64,000 nt of DNA from Massilibacillus massiliensis (GTDB lineage Bacteria > Bacillota > Negativicutes > FLKF01): positions 879,709 through 943,708 of the forward strand of contig NZ_LT575483.1 of assembly GCF_900086705.1 (NCBI RefSeq). The letters run 5' to 3'. Position 1 is the stretch's first letter; every line of letters starts with the position of its first letter. The position numbers and the translations under genes were made by a program. The notes beneath the pieces were generated by a model. The model saw nothing but the letters and a program-made list of their open reading frames with translations. It did no database searches and had not been told where the DNA came from. Below are positions 18,520-28,445 of the stretch, one piece after another.

Positions 18520-20178
18520 TTACATTTTCTCTGGTGCACTGATACCTAAAATACCAAGTGCATGCTGAATCATAGTTTGCACTGCACCCACAAGTGCGAG
18601 TCTGGCCATTGCCAAATCCGCTTCAACACCCATGATGCGACACTGATTATAAAAACTATGAAAAGCGCCGGCAAGTTCATGTACATAACGCGCAATACGA
18701 TGCGGTGCCCGTTCCTTCGCTGCATAAGCAATTTCTTCTTCATAAGCAGCCATTTTTTTAATTAACTCAATTTCAGATGGTGCTGTTAACAAAGTGAGGT
18801 TAGGCTGCGTACTCATCTTCATCCCAGCTTCCTCTGCTTGTCTAAAAATGCTGCAAATTCTTGCATGCGCGTATTGGATATAATAAACCGGATTCTCATT
18901 CGATTTTGATTTAGCCAAGTCTAAATCAAAATCAAGCTGACTGTCAATGGAACGCATAATGAAGAAAAATCTTGCTGCATCCGTACCAACTTCTTCAATC
19001 AGTTCCGCTAACGTAATACTTTGTCCCGTCCTTTTTGACATTTTAACCAATTCACCATTTTGATACAAACTCACCATTTGCAAAATTAGAACTTCCAAAG
19101 CCTTAGCTTTGTATCCCATCGCTTCAATCGCCGCTTTTACACGGCAAATATAACCATGATGATCCGCACCCCAAATATTGATTAAAGTATCAAATCCACG
19201 TTCTAATTTATTCCGATGATATGCAATATCGGCCGCTAAATACGTAGGAATACCATTATCACGAATCACAACACGATCTTTGTCATCGCCATAGGCAGTT
19301 GATTTAAGCCATAAAGCACCATCTTTTTCATAGATATTACCATTGCCAAGCAAAAAGTCACAAGTTTCTTGAATCGCATTTGCCTGATGTAAGGTGCGTT
19401 CACTAAACCATGCATCAAAGTGTACATTGAAAGCTGCTAGATCTTCCTTCAACGCTGCCAATTTTTCTTTTAAAGCCAATTCTTTAAAAACTGTCAAACG
19501 TTCCTCTGCAGTCATCTGTAAGTATTGATCCCCATGACGATCTATAATTCTTTGTGCAGTTGCTATAATATCTTGCCCATGATAACCGTTTTCCGGAAAT
19601 TCAAAACTCTTCCCAAGCAGCTCTAAATAACGCGCATTCACCGAAGCGGCTAAATTATCAATCTGATTGCCCGCATCATTGATATAATATTCACTCTGCA
19701 CTTCATAGCCTGCAGCACGCAATAAATTGACAAGTGCGCTGCCCACAGCCGCACCTCTTCCATGCCCTACGTGAAGAGGTCCGGTTGGATTGGCACTTAC
19801 ATATTCAACTTGAATTTTTTCCTCTTGCTGTTTTTTCAAATCGCCATAATGCGCACCAGCCTTGATGATCGCAGCCAAGGTATCATAAATAACCCCCGGC
19901 TTTAAATAAAAATTAATAAATCCAGGGCCTGCAATTTCAGCTTTTTCTAACCAATCTTCTTTTAAACGGGCAACAATCGCTTCCGCAATCAATCTAGGTT
20001 TCGTTCTGGCAGCTTTGGCAGCTTGCAGCGCAAAATTTGTTGCATAATCACCAAATTCTTTTTGCGGCGGTACTTCTAGAATAATCTGCGGCAGTTCTTC
20101 AGCACTAAATGCCCCATCAGCGATCGCCTGCTGTGCGGCAGTATATATTGCACGATTCAATAACTCTTTAATATCCAA
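18520..20178 (-). CDS. argS: Arginyl-tRNA synthetase
   Basis: A class I synthetase of 552 residues. The HIGH-type motif is HVGHGRG in SANPTGPLHVGHGRGAAVG (near residue 133), and KMSKRTG (near 380) is the KMSKS-type loop. The N-terminal Add-1 domain and C-terminal DALR domain (QYAHARICSIFR onward) are present. It charges tRNA-Arg. The start is TTG with AGGAGGA upstream. It follows the DUF1934 gene by 30 nt, the same order as ywiB-argS in Bacillus. Confidence 0.97.
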   Translation of the reverse strand: MDIKELLNRAIYTAAQQAIADGAFSAEELPQIILEVPPQKEFGDYATNFALQAAKAARTKPRLIAEAIVARLKEDWLEKAEIAGPGFINFYLKPGVIYDTLAAIIKAGAHYGDLKKQQEEKIQVEYVSANPTGPLHVGHGRGAAVGSALVNLLRAAGYEVQSEYYINDAGNQIDNLAASVNARYLELLGKSFEFPENGYHGQDIIATAQRIIDRHGDQYLQMTAEERLTVFKELALKEKLAALKEDLAAFNVHFDAWFSERTLHQANAIQETCDFLLGNGNIYEKDGALWLKSTAYGDDKDRVVIRDNGIPTYLAADIAYHRNKLERGFDTLINIWGADHHGYICRVKAAIEAMGYKAKALEVLILQMVSLYQNGELVKMSKRTGQSITLAELIEEVGTDAARFFFIMRSIDSQLDFDLDLAKSKSNENPVYYIQYAHARICSIFRQAEEAGMKMSTQPNLTLLTAPSEIELIKKMAAYEEEIAYAAKERAPHRIARYVHELAGAFHSFYNQCRIMGVEADLAMARLALVGAVQTMIQHALGILGISAPEKM

Positions 20179-20208
20179 AATCCGATCCTCCTGATTAAAA
20201 ATGCTTAT

Positions 20209-20652
20209 CTAATTTATATTACTACAAGTTACGCCATCAGCACAAACTTTTATCTGTAATTGATTATCGCTTTGCCACTTGCCATCAATGGATAATTCAT
20301 AGTCAATCTCAATATTTCCAGAAATTACACCATACTGGATATCAAGTTTCTTTGTCAAAACAGATAACTTCAATCGACCGTATGGCGTAGTATACGTACT
20401 CAAACTTTTTTTATCCAAAGCAAAATACTGTTCCTGCATAATCTTTCCCTTGCGAATTAACGAAACAGAATCATCCGCGACTTTCAGCAAAGTGGTGGTT
20501 CCCTCCATCCCGCTGATTTCGCTATCTTCATATAAAATATAATGGACACCATTCTTACAGTAGTGCTTGCCAACCGATATCAATTCAATCCGGTTTTCCT
20601 CACCAGCTTCATCTTTTTGTACTCCAATAACCGTAACTAATACTTTATTCAT
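20209..20652 (-). CDS. DUF1934 (YwiB-type) beta-barrel protein
   Basis: About 147 residues. MNKVLVTVIGVQKDEAGEENRIELISVGKHYCKNGVHYILYEDSE is the usual opening of the DUF1934 family, a small calycin-like beta-barrel of unknown function. The ATG at 20652 follows GAGGAG; a TTG lies one codon earlier. It is directly upstream of argS and likely shares its transcript, as in Bacillus. Confidence 0.8.
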   Translation of the reverse strand: MNKVLVTVIGVQKDEAGEENRIELISVGKHYCKNGVHYILYEDSEISGMEGTTTLLKVADDSVSLIRKGKIMQEQYFALDKKSLSTYTTPYGRLKLSVLTKKLDIQYGVISGNIEIDYELSIDGKWQSDNQLQIKVCADGVTCSNIN

Positions 20653-20807
20653 CAAAAAACTCCTCTATAACATATAGATATTATAGCGTAATGATTGAAG
20701 GTTGCCAATAATCTAAACGACTTTAATTTTACATTCTAGAGATTTTTCTACAATTTAATGCAAAATTAAGCCGTATACCATTCTTTTGCTCCCCGCTAAA
20801 AATAAAA

Positions 20808-20911
20808 AGACTGCCATTTCAGGCAGTCTATAAAAATCCGTAGCGCCGCGATTTATCTACTCTAAATAAACCTACGGCGCCTTGCATGGAAAGCTCCGCT
20901 CGCTTTCCATT
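20808..20911. repeat. Cluster of three hairpins
   Basis: Within the 404-nt gap between the DUF1934 and DUF2156 genes, three stems follow each other: AGACTGCC/GGCAGTCT (20808-20829); a long imperfect stem with ends GCGCCG/CGGCGC (about 20841-20880); and TGGAAAGC/GCTTTCCA (about 20888-20910). On the minus strand the first two are followed by T-rich runs, so at least one can terminate the DUF2156 transcript. The rest of the gap shows nothing I can name. Confidence 0.6.
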
Positions 20912-21056
20912 CGTAGTATATGCAACAAAATCAATAAAAATGTAAACTTTCTAGCACAAATTTCATAAATGCCAAATGTCTGCTTACAAATTGGCCATTT
21001 TATCCATACATAAAAAGTTTTGTTAAAATGAAAACATAAAAAATAAAAGCTTTTAC

Positions 21057-21962
21057 TTATAGTTCTTTTAATCTAACATTAAATTTTTCAATCATTTTTA
21101 TTGGCTTGTAACTTGTTTTTGCTTTTCTTAAGCCCGCCAATCCCATATCTTCTTCACGATTGATATACGTTAGATGAGACCAGGCAGCTTCGACAAACTC
21201 TTGATTAATCGCCGAATATGCGCCTCTAATATCAGGATCAGCTTTCTCTACATGAATGACTGCAGTATCTGTATTCAATTGTTCACCAAAAGTAAAGGCA
21301 ACCACACGATGATCCAATACAATGGCTCCACCTTGCAAATTAAGGTACTCAAAATTATTGAGAACTTCGATAATTGCATCACGTTCTGTTGTTAAAATAG
21401 GATCATCAAACGTACCATGTTTCTTATACCATCCATTGATATTTAATTTACATTGTGTAATTAGCTCATCCGTAATTGGCTTATATTCAGCCTCTGGATA
21501 ATTTTTTTTAAAACTATTTAAATGATTTTTTTTCGAATGATATTTACGACCTGCCAAGTGAATTAAATCTTGACTTTCATACACATAGTCAAAATTATCA
21601 CGATCTTCCTCAATTTCAAATTCCACACCTTTGAAGTTTTCCAATTCCACAACCATAGACTTCTCTACACCATACATGAAAAACGGTCTTTGCTGCTCTT
21701 TAAAGTAGTTCAGCCACGCTCCAATTGCTTGCTGCATTTTTTCTACTGGACCAAAAGGCTGCAGAGCAAATTCTTCATTTTCCCATGTGGCTTTTAAATA
21801 GAGTACGTCATCTTCAATCGCCCACATGATCTGATATGCATTACGCCACATAAATAAATTCGTGAAATTAAAATGGGAATTTTCATAATATCTATCGCTA
21901 AAAAACCGATCAAAAATACTTTTATCTTCTTTTTTTAATGCTTGAAAATTAATATAAATCAC
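21057..21962 (-). CDS. DUF2156 (LPG synthase C-terminal-like) protein
   Basis: The 301 residues match DUF2156: HFNFTNLFMWRNAYQIMW near the N-terminus and the RKYHSKKNHLNSFKKNYPEAEYKPI motif in the middle. This is a double GNAT-like fold, related to the aminoacyl-transfer domain of MprF but without its membrane part. It may transfer an aminoacyl or acyl group; the acceptor is unknown. It stands alone, with hairpins downstream. Confidence 0.8.
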   Translation of the reverse strand: MIYINFQALKKEDKSIFDRFFSDRYYENSHFNFTNLFMWRNAYQIMWAIEDDVLYLKATWENEEFALQPFGPVEKMQQAIGAWLNYFKEQQRPFFMYGVEKSMVVELENFKGVEFEIEEDRDNFDYVYESQDLIHLAGRKYHSKKNHLNSFKKNYPEAEYKPITDELITQCKLNINGWYKKHGTFDDPILTTERDAIIEVLNNFEYLNLQGGAIVLDHRVVAFTFGEQLNTDTAVIHVEKADPDIRGAYSAINQEFVEAAWSHLTYINREEDMGLAGLRKAKTSYKPIKMIEKFNVRLKEL

Positions 21963-22055
21963 TCCCTTGAATGAATATTATAACAGCAAAAGGTACTGAA
22001 TACAATTAATTCTTATCAATTCCATCGGATTAATCGGAAATATTTACAAAGAAAA

Positions 22056-22096
22056 TGAACCGTTTACGCCCCTTGTATTCTTTCGTAAACGGTTCA
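22056..22096 (-). terminator. Terminator downstream of purL
   Basis: A perfect 13-bp stem TGAACCGTTTACG (22056-22068 with 22084-22096) is followed on the minus strand by TTTTCTTTG. It is 80 nt after the purL stop. Confidence 0.8.
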
Positions 22097-22176
22097 TAAA
22101 AAGACTAAAAAAACTTTTTAAATAAACTTCAATACAAACTTGCCCCACTGCTTATCGTGGACAAAACGAGTCTGTT

Positions 22177-25100
22177 TTATTTATAATATCGGATACCTGC
22201 TTCAAAGATCTGTTGATCTTTATTCCCCGGAACATTCCTTCCTACAGAAGCTCCAATACGCTCAGAATGTCCCATTTTACCAAACACACGGCCATCCGGA
22301 CTTGTAATACCTTCAATCGCTTCCACAGAGCCATTTGGATTAAATGGAATATTAAGCGATGGATTTCCTGCGAAATCCACATATTGCGTTGCAATTTGCC
22401 CCTTCGCACGAAGTTTTGCCACGATTTCACTGCCCGCTACAAAACGTCCTTCTCCATGAGAAACAGCAATATCATGTACATCGCCGACTTTGACATTGTT
22501 AAACCACGGCGAAAGATTTGATACAACTTTCGTTTTTACCATGCACGAAATATGACGGCCAATTTGATTATGGGTTAAGGTCGGGCTATCGATCGTTAAG
22601 TCTGTAATTTCACCATATGGAACCAAGCCTAACTTAATCAAAGCTTGAAAACCATTGCAAATTCCGAGAATCAATCCATCACGCTGCTTTAAGAGTGCAG
22701 TGATCGCTTCTTTAATCCTTGGATTTCTAAACATTGCGGCAATAAACTTACCGGAACCATCGGGTTCATCACCTGCACTAAACCCGCCGGGCAGCATTAT
22801 AATTTGCGCCTGTGCAATTCCTTTTACGATAGCCTCTACCGATTCTTCTACCGCCCGTCCAGTCAAATTGCGAATTACTAAAGTTTCCGATTCCCCGCCA
22901 GCACGCTCAAATGCTCTGGCAGAATCATATTCACAGTTCGTGCCCGGGAATACAGGAATAAAAATTTTCGGTTTTGCATACGTTGCCGCAGCCGTAATTT
23001 TATTACCTGCTGTATATGGCACCACACCTACTTTTTTGCTGACTTCTTTTGTTTTTGTCGAAAAAATCTTTTCTAGTGTTCCATCAAACGCTTTTTCCGC
23101 TTTTGCAATGCTGACAATGGCATCGCCGAAAATGATATTTGGCTTTTCTGTTGTCACACCTAATTCATAATACTTTGTGCCTTCTAAATAATGATCTAGA
23201 TTCGTACCCGGTGCAATTTCTAAAATGATTGTACCGTAATCACACATAAACAAATCTTTTGCAGTCACACGGTCTGCAAATTTAAACCCGATTCCATTAC
23301 CAAATGTCATCTTACTGACAGCAGCTGCTATGCCGCCAATTCGCACACTATGTGCAGCAAGCACTTTTTCTTCTTGTATCATCTGACTGATCTTACTGAA
23401 ATTATGTTTCAATGAAGTAAAATCAGGCAGATCATATACATCACGTACAGCTGGAACAACAATCACTTTGCTTTGCATACGCTTAAATTCTGGAGAAATG
23501 ATTTTATCCGCCTTGACAATATCAACGGCAAAGGAGACTAAAGATGGCGGTACATCAATATCCTTGAATGTTCCTGACATACTATCCTTACCGCCAATCG
23601 CAGGGATTTCAAATCCGTGCTGCGCGTGCAATGCGCCTAGCAACGCACTAAATGGTTTTCCCCATCTCGCAGAGTCTGTCCCCAATTTTTCAAAGTATTC
23701 TTGTAAAGTAAGACGAATGCTCTGATATTTACCACCTAAAGCAACGATTTTTGCAACAGATTCCACAATGGCATACACTGCACCATGGAACGGGCTCCAT
23801 TCCATTAAATGTGGATTAAAACCATATGTCATTGCTGTTGCAGTATTCGTTTCACCACTTAGTATTGGCAGTTTTGCCACCATACCTTCCGCAGGGGTCT
23901 TCTGATATTTTCCGCCAAATGGCATCAATACAGTACCAGCACCGATTGTAGAATCAAAACGTTCTACAAGACCTTTTTGACTGCATACATTTAATTGCGC
24001 AAGATTTGCAATCCAAGCCTGTTCTAAATCCGTCAAATTCTCTACAATTACTTCCGGCGTGCGCTGCAGGTAATTTGTATCTATACTTGGTGTTGTCACT
24101 TTTACATCAACGGTTTGTTTTACACCGTTGGTGTTTAAAAACGCACGGCTTAAGTTTACAATATCTCTGCCGCGCCAGCACATTTTCAATCTCGCATCTT
24201 CTGTGACCGTTGCAACCTCAGTTGCTTCTAAATTTTCCGCATCAGCGAACTGGATAAAAGCCGCCGTATCTTGTTTTCTGATTACAACTGCCATACGTTC
24301 TTGTGATTCCGAAATCGCAAGCTCAGTCCCATCCAAGCCTTCATATTTTTTAGGTACTGCATCAAGATTGATTGCAAGGCCATCCGTTAACTCACCAATT
24401 GCAACTGATACCCCGCCAGCTCCAAAATCATTACAACGTTTGATCATCTTACTTACGGCTGGATTTCTGAATAACCGCTGAATTTTGCGTTCCGTTGGCG
24501 GATTCCCTTTTTGTACTTCTGCACCACAGCTTGTAAGCGATTCTTCTGTATGTTCTTTAGAAGATCCAGTTGCCCCACCACAGCCGTCGCGGCCAGTTTT
24601 TCCACCAACCAAGACAATTACATCCCCTACTTTAGGGACTTCACGCACCACATTACACTTTGGTGCCGCCGCAATGACCGCACCTACTTCCAAGCGTTTT
24701 GCAACAAAATTTTCGTGATAAACTTCAGCAACTTGTCCTGTTGCTAAACCAATTTGATTGCCATAGGAGCTGTAACCACGCGCTGCTCCCAAGGTAATTT
24801 TCTTTTGCGGCAATTTCCCCGGCATAGTCTCAGCAACGCTTTTTCTTGGATCGGCTGCACCGGTAACACGCATTGCTTGATAAACATAGGAACGTCCGGA
24901 AAGCGGATCGCGAATCGCACCGCCAAGACAGGTCGCAGCACCGCCAAATGGTTCGATTTCAGTCGGATGATTATGTGTCTCATTCTTAAACATAACCAGC
25001 CACTCTTCATTTTTCCCGTCAATATCAGCGTTAACCACAATGCTGCAAGCATTGATTTCTTCTGACACATCTAAATCTTCCAATTTACCCAGCTTTCTAA

Positions 25101-25953
25101 GCTGCTTCATCCCAATTACAGCAATATCCATTAACGTAACATCACGTTCTTTATCGCCATAAACCAACTTTCGATCTTCCAAATAAGCTTTATACGCATT
25201 CTTTATAGGCTCAGAAAAATATCCTTCTTCGATCTCAACCGCTTCTACCTTTGTCATAAAAGTTGTATGACGGCAATGATCTGACCAATAGGTATCAATG
25301 ACTTTAATTTCAGTAATACTTGGATCACGTTTTTCCGTATCTCTAAAATACGTTTGACAGAATTTCAAGTCCTGGAAGCTCATCGCAAATCCTTGTTCAT
25401 CCATAAAACGTTGAAGTTCGCCTTCACTTTTATCGATAAAACCAGTTAAAATTTCTACATCAGCCGGTACCTCTGCTGTCAGATTCAATGTTTCTGGTTT
25501 TTCCAAAGACGCTTGGCGACTTTCTACTTCGTTAATGCAATAAGATTTGATCTTATCAAATTCTTCGTCTGTCACTTCACCAACGAGTACGATTACGCGT
25601 GCAGTCGTAATCACCGGACGCTCTTTCTGCGTCAACAGCTGCACGCATTGTGCAGCCGAGTCAGCGGTTTGATCATATTGACCCGGTAAAAATTCTACTG
25701 CAAACATCCGCGAATTAGGAAAATTCGGCAAAGTTTCATCATATACAACATCCACGGTAGGCTCAGAAAAAACAATATTACGCGCCAATGCGTATTCTTC
25801 TTCACTTACTCCCTCTATATCATAACGATTGATCACACGTACTGCTTTTAATTTTGATAAATTAAAACTCTCCACTAAATCTGCGCACAAAGCTTGCGCC
25901 GGTATATCAAAAAAGCCTTGACGCTTTTCCACATAAATTCTTCTTACACTCAT
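22177..25953 (-). CDS. purL: Phosphoribosylformylglycinamidine synthase, fused large form
   Basis: About 1258 residues, holding both the PurL synthetase and the PurQ glutaminase in one chain, rather than the split PurS-PurQ-PurL of Bacillus. An N-terminal PurS-like region is followed by the synthetase (DTYWSDHCRHTTF, FKNETHNHPTEIEPFGGAATCLGGAIRD, CNDFGAGGVSVAIGEL) and a C-terminal class I glutaminase (PGTNCEYD, LPGGFSAGDEPDGSGKF, the Cys in LGICNGFQ). It turns FGAR into FGAM in purine synthesis. The ATG at 25953 follows GGAGGATGGAAA; an earlier frame start at 25980 lacks support. No other pur gene is adjacent. Confidence 0.97.
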   Translation of the reverse strand: MSVRRIYVEKRQGFFDIPAQALCADLVESFNLSKLKAVRVINRYDIEGVSEEEYALARNIVFSEPTVDVVYDETLPNFPNSRMFAVEFLPGQYDQTADSAAQCVQLLTQKERPVITTARVIVLVGEVTDEEFDKIKSYCINEVESRQASLEKPETLNLTAEVPADVEILTGFIDKSEGELQRFMDEQGFAMSFQDLKFCQTYFRDTEKRDPSITEIKVIDTYWSDHCRHTTFMTKVEAVEIEEGYFSEPIKNAYKAYLEDRKLVYGDKERDVTLMDIAVIGMKQLRKLGKLEDLDVSEEINACSIVVNADIDGKNEEWLVMFKNETHNHPTEIEPFGGAATCLGGAIRDPLSGRSYVYQAMRVTGAADPRKSVAETMPGKLPQKKITLGAARGYSSYGNQIGLATGQVAEVYHENFVAKRLEVGAVIAAAPKCNVVREVPKVGDVIVLVGGKTGRDGCGGATGSSKEHTEESLTSCGAEVQKGNPPTERKIQRLFRNPAVSKMIKRCNDFGAGGVSVAIGELTDGLAINLDAVPKKYEGLDGTELAISESQERMAVVIRKQDTAAFIQFADAENLEATEVATVTEDARLKMCWRGRDIVNLSRAFLNTNGVKQTVDVKVTTPSIDTNYLQRTPEVIVENLTDLEQAWIANLAQLNVCSQKGLVERFDSTIGAGTVLMPFGGKYQKTPAEGMVAKLPILSGETNTATAMTYGFNPHLMEWSPFHGAVYAIVESVAKIVALGGKYQSIRLTLQEYFEKLGTDSARWGKPFSALLGALHAQHGFEIPAIGGKDSMSGTFKDIDVPPSLVSFAVDIVKADKIISPEFKRMQSKVIVVPAVRDVYDLPDFTSLKHNFSKISQMIQEEKVLAAHSVRIGGIAAAVSKMTFGNGIGFKFADRVTAKDLFMCDYGTIILEIAPGTNLDHYLEGTKYYELGVTTEKPNIIFGDAIVSIAKAEKAFDGTLEKIFSTKTKEVSKKVGVVPYTAGNKITAAATYAKPKIFIPVFPGTNCEYDSARAFERAGGESETLVIRNLTGRAVEESVEAIVKGIAQAQIIMLPGGFSAGDEPDGSGKFIAAMFRNPRIKEAITALLKQRDGLILGICNGFQALIKLGLVPYGEITDLTIDSPTLTHNQIGRHISCMVKTKVVSNLSPWFNNVKVGDVHDIAVSHGEGRFVAGSEIVAKLRAKGQIATQYVDFAGNPSLNIPFNPNGSVEAIEGITSPDGRVFGKMGHSERIGASVGRNVPGNKDQQIFEAGIRYYK

Positions 25954-26001
25954 TTTCCATCCTCCAATATATCTTAACAATTCCCTTGATCGATCGTTTT
26001 A

Positions 26002-26080
26002 AATTTCCCACGCAGGAAAAAGCTCCGTTACCCCTTAGACACATCCACCTAGGATTTTCTGCTAAACCTTGGGTAAAATT
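26002..26080 (-). promoter_or_regulatory. Structured leader of purL, class unknown
   Basis: In the purL 5' region a closing stem (AATTT..CCCA with TGGGAAATT) encloses a second stem (GCAGAAAATCC with GGAGCTTTTTCCTGC) and a 25-nt apical region. The nested fold looks like an RNA aptamer. It does not match the purine riboswitch motifs I know. No clear terminator follows it. Confidence 0.4.
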
Positions 26081-26097
26081 CAGTCTTCATTTATCTT

Positions 26098-26187
26098 ATA
26101 GACAAGCTATTTTCCAAAATAGTTTGTCTATGAAACAAATGTAACTTAGCTCCCAAACAAAAAGCCTCGATGCATTTGGAAACTAAG
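26098..26187 (-). terminator. Two hairpins after speD
   Basis: The first (about 26145-26187) pairs AACTTAG and TTCCAAA with TTTGGGA and CTAAGTT. The second is a near-perfect 16-bp stem ATAGACAA.CTATTTT (26098-26113 with 26116-26131). Neither has a long U run, so speD termination is probable but not certain. Confidence 0.5.
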
Positions 26188-26193
26188 TTGTTA

Positions 26194-26976
26194 TTATAAA
26201 GTTCCTTTTACTTTTGGAATATTACGCCCATAGAAAATTTCCGCCATTTCTTTTTTCAAGCGTTGTTTAATTTTCTTTTTTTCTCCAAGCATTAATTCAT
26301 TCTTTGGCGTGCCAAAAAGATAATTATCCAAATCAAATTCTCTGAGCAACATTTTCGTATGGAAAATATGTTCTTGATAAACATTTACATCAATCATTTG
26401 ATATTGATTCCTAATTTTAGGTTCAATATAGTTTTGTATCGAATTAATTTTGTGATCAATAAAATATTTTTTTCCATTGACATCACGCGTAAATCCTCTT
26501 ACCCGATAATCAACCATCGCTATATCTGAACAAAAAGATTTCAAAAGATAATTCAGTGCTTTTAATGGTGATATCATACCGCAAGTAGAAACATCAATAT
26601 CGGCACGAAAAGTAGTAATTCCCTGGTCAGGATGACTTTCTGGATACGTATGCACTGTAATATGACTTTTATCTAAATGACACACGACCGCATCTGACAT
26701 CGGCTCGACAGGTTCTTCAGAAATCAGCATCGTTACACTAGCGCCCTGGGGTTCATAATCTTGTTTCGCAATATTTAAAATGTTAGCGCCTATGATATGT
26801 GCAACCTCAGTTAAAATAGCCGTAAGCCGCTCAGCATTATATTCTTCATCAATATATTCTATATATGCTTTTTTATGCTCTGCCGTTTTTGCGTAACAAA
26901 TGTCATACATGTTAAAGCTTAATGTCTTCGTCAAATTATTAAATCCATAAAGTTTTAATTTGTTTTTAGTATCCAA
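26194..26976 (-). CDS. speD: S-adenosylmethionine decarboxylase proenzyme, E. coli type
   Basis: The 260 residues fit the long SpeD form. The self-cleavage site is Lys103-Ser104 in [16 protein letters not shown], where the Ser becomes the pyruvoyl cofactor, and the [24 protein letters not shown] block follows. It makes decarboxylated SAM, the aminopropyl donor for spermidine. No spermidine synthase gene is next to it. This form differs from the short Bacillus SpeD. Confidence 0.95.
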   Translation of the reverse strand: MDTKNKLKLYGFNNLTKTLSFNMYDICYAKTAEHKKAYIEYIDEEYNAERLTAILTEVAHIIGANILNIAKQDYEPQGASVTMLISEEPVEPMSDAVVCHLDKSHITVHTYPESHPDQGITTFRADIDVSTCGMISPLKALNYLLKSFCSDIAMVDYRVRGFTRDVNGKKYFIDHKINSIQNYIEPKIRNQYQMIDVNVYQEHIFHTKMLLREFDLDNYLFGTPKNELMLGEKKKIKQRLKKEMAEIFYGRNIPKVKGTL

Positions 26977-27101
26977 TCTAATCCACCTTACTTTTAAAAT
27001 TAACTACCGAAGTAGAAATAGCTCATTTACTATTCTACAAAAAACACTAAAAACCTTTTTATTTCTCCATTTTCGTCATTATGATCTTATTTTTAGAAAA
27101 A

Positions 27102-27584
27102 TTAAGCTGTTTTTAGCGATTTAACGTTGATTTTTATAACAAATTTTACAACATCCTCCGGTTTTTCCGCACTGCAGCCTGGACGATGTACATCTGTCGG
27201 ATATAACACCGCATAAGTGCCTGCCCCTAAAATAATCTGACTTTCTGCTGGCAGATTTTTATAAAAACATGCATCGCGATCTTTTAAACAATCTTCCTCA
27301 ATTTCAAGAGATGGATGGTATGCACATTGCCCCATAACCTCTTTACCTTTCGCTAAAAATTGTATGTCCAAATACTCTGCATGTGTTTCAGCGCGACAAT
27401 CTTTTTTCTCTTTTGTTCTATACTCCTGCACCAGAGCAAAAATATCAGCCTCGGCATCAATTACATATTTTCCCGGTTTGAGATTTGCGCAATCATTCTC
27501 CTGCAAAAAAGCCAAAGCTTTTCTTATTGCTTCAGGAAACTGACAGATTTCTTTGTCCAAATTGTTCACATTTCCAACGATCAT
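27102..27584 (-). CDS. YhcH/YjgK/YiaL family protein
   Basis: The 160 residues match the YhcH/EbgC cupin-like family (DUF386): ETHAEYLDIQFLAKGKE and LYPTDVHRPGC contain the conserved His/Glu ligands expected to hold a metal. Relatives occur in sialic acid and sugar operons, but their reaction is not settled. Here it stands alone, divergent from the T-box operon. The sugar link is therefore not supported locally. Confidence 0.85.
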   Translation of the reverse strand: MIVGNVNNLDKEICQFPEAIRKALAFLQENDCANLKPGKYVIDAEADIFALVQEYRTKEKKDCRAETHAEYLDIQFLAKGKEVMGQCAYHPSLEIEEDCLKDRDACFYKNLPAESQIILGAGTYAVLYPTDVHRPGCSAEKPEDVVKFVIKINVKSLKTA

Positions 27585-27740
27585 TCAAACCAACCCCTTA
27601 TGATATAATTTTAATCTATGTAACAGACCGCCAAAGAATATTTTGAAAATTGTTATTGCATTCTCCTTTTGGCCTATGTTATTATTTTATACAAATATAT
27701 CAATATAAGCAATGACTGGATAAGTATAAAAATAAATTCT

Positions 27741-27937
27741 TTACAGAGAGCCGATGGTGCTGTGAATCGGTAAGAATATTTTTAGAAAGCTGCCCATGAG
27801 CTGTGAGCCGAACCTTCTTGAAGTAGGCTTTACCGTAGAATCGGCGTTAACGATAGCTAAGTGAGCTTTATGCTAACTAAGGTGGTACCGCGGGAACAGT
27901 TCTCGTCCTTATTTCAAGGATGGAGAACTTTTTTTAT
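27741..27937 (+). ncRNA. T-box leader of the lrp-aminotransferase operon
   Basis: A full T-box leader. Stem I begins with AGAGAG at 27745-27750 and carries the GTAGG-type apical segment. The T-box core AAGGTGGTACCGCGG is at 27879-27893. A terminator follows (AGTTCTC and TCCTT with AAGGA and GAGAACT, then T6, 27898-27935). At the expected specifier position, GAAAGCTGCCCATGAGC holds GCT and GCC side by side (27789-27794), both alanine codons. It should sense uncharged tRNA-Ala. The rest of the 381-nt gap upstream holds only the promoter region. Confidence 0.93.
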
Positions 27938-27965
27938 TGTAAAAAAATTTTAGGAGTGGATTAGG

Positions 27966-28445
27966 ATGAGAGAGTTACTCGAATTATTAGAACATGATGC
28001 AAAAAGACCGGTCGAAGAACTCGCCGCCATGTTGCATAAATCAGAGTATGAAATAGAAGAACAAATCAAAAAGCTCGAAAAAGATAAAGTCATCTTAAGT
28101 TATAACACCTTGATTAATTGGGAAAAATTTGGTGATGACACCGTTACAGCTACAATCGAAGTAAAAGTTACCCCGCAGCGAGAAGTAGGCTTTGATGCAA
28201 TCGCCGAACGGATCTATCGCTTTGATGAGGTCCGTTCCGTCTATCTCATGTCAGGTGGTTTTGATCTCCTCGTCATGATTGAAGGAAAATCCTTAAAAGA
28301 CGTTTCTAACTTTGTAGCAACACGTCTTGCTACAATTGAAGGCGTGATCAGTACGCGCAGCAACTTTATGTTGAAACCCTATAAAAAAGACGGGGTTATT
28401 ATCGACGATCAAGAAAAAGACCGTAGATTGGTGGTGTCGCCATGA
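27966..28445 (+). CDS. Lrp/AsnC-family transcriptional regulator
   Basis: The 159 residues contain an N-terminal winged-helix domain (RPVEELAAMLHKSEYEIEEQIKKLEKDKVI) and a C-terminal RAM/AsnC ligand domain (VRSVYLMSGGFDLLVMIEGKSLKDVSNFV). Lrp-type proteins sense amino acids. Its last four bases (ATGA) overlap the start of the aminotransferase, so the two are translationally coupled. The pair resembles alaR-alaT of Bacillus, where the regulator activates alanine synthesis. The T-box in front points to alanine as well. Confidence 0.9.
   Translation: MRELLELLEHDAKRPVEELAAMLHKSEYEIEEQIKKLEKDKVILSYNTLINWEKFGDDTVTATIEVKVTPQREVGFDAIAERIYRFDEVRSVYLMSGGFDLLVMIEGKSLKDVSNFVATRLATIEGVISTRSNFMLKPYKKDGVIIDDQEKDRRLVVSP

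Noticed and set aside
24006-24747. Several plus-strand frames opposite purL
   Set aside because: They are antisense to a highly conserved gene, lack ribosome sites and resemble no protein.
25981-26193. A guanine/adenine riboswitch before purL
   Set aside because: The conserved aptamer core is not present, although the leader is structured.
27102-27584. Sialic acid or sugar operon based on the YhcH-type gene
   Set aside because: No sugar enzyme or transporter is adjacent; the gene stands alone.
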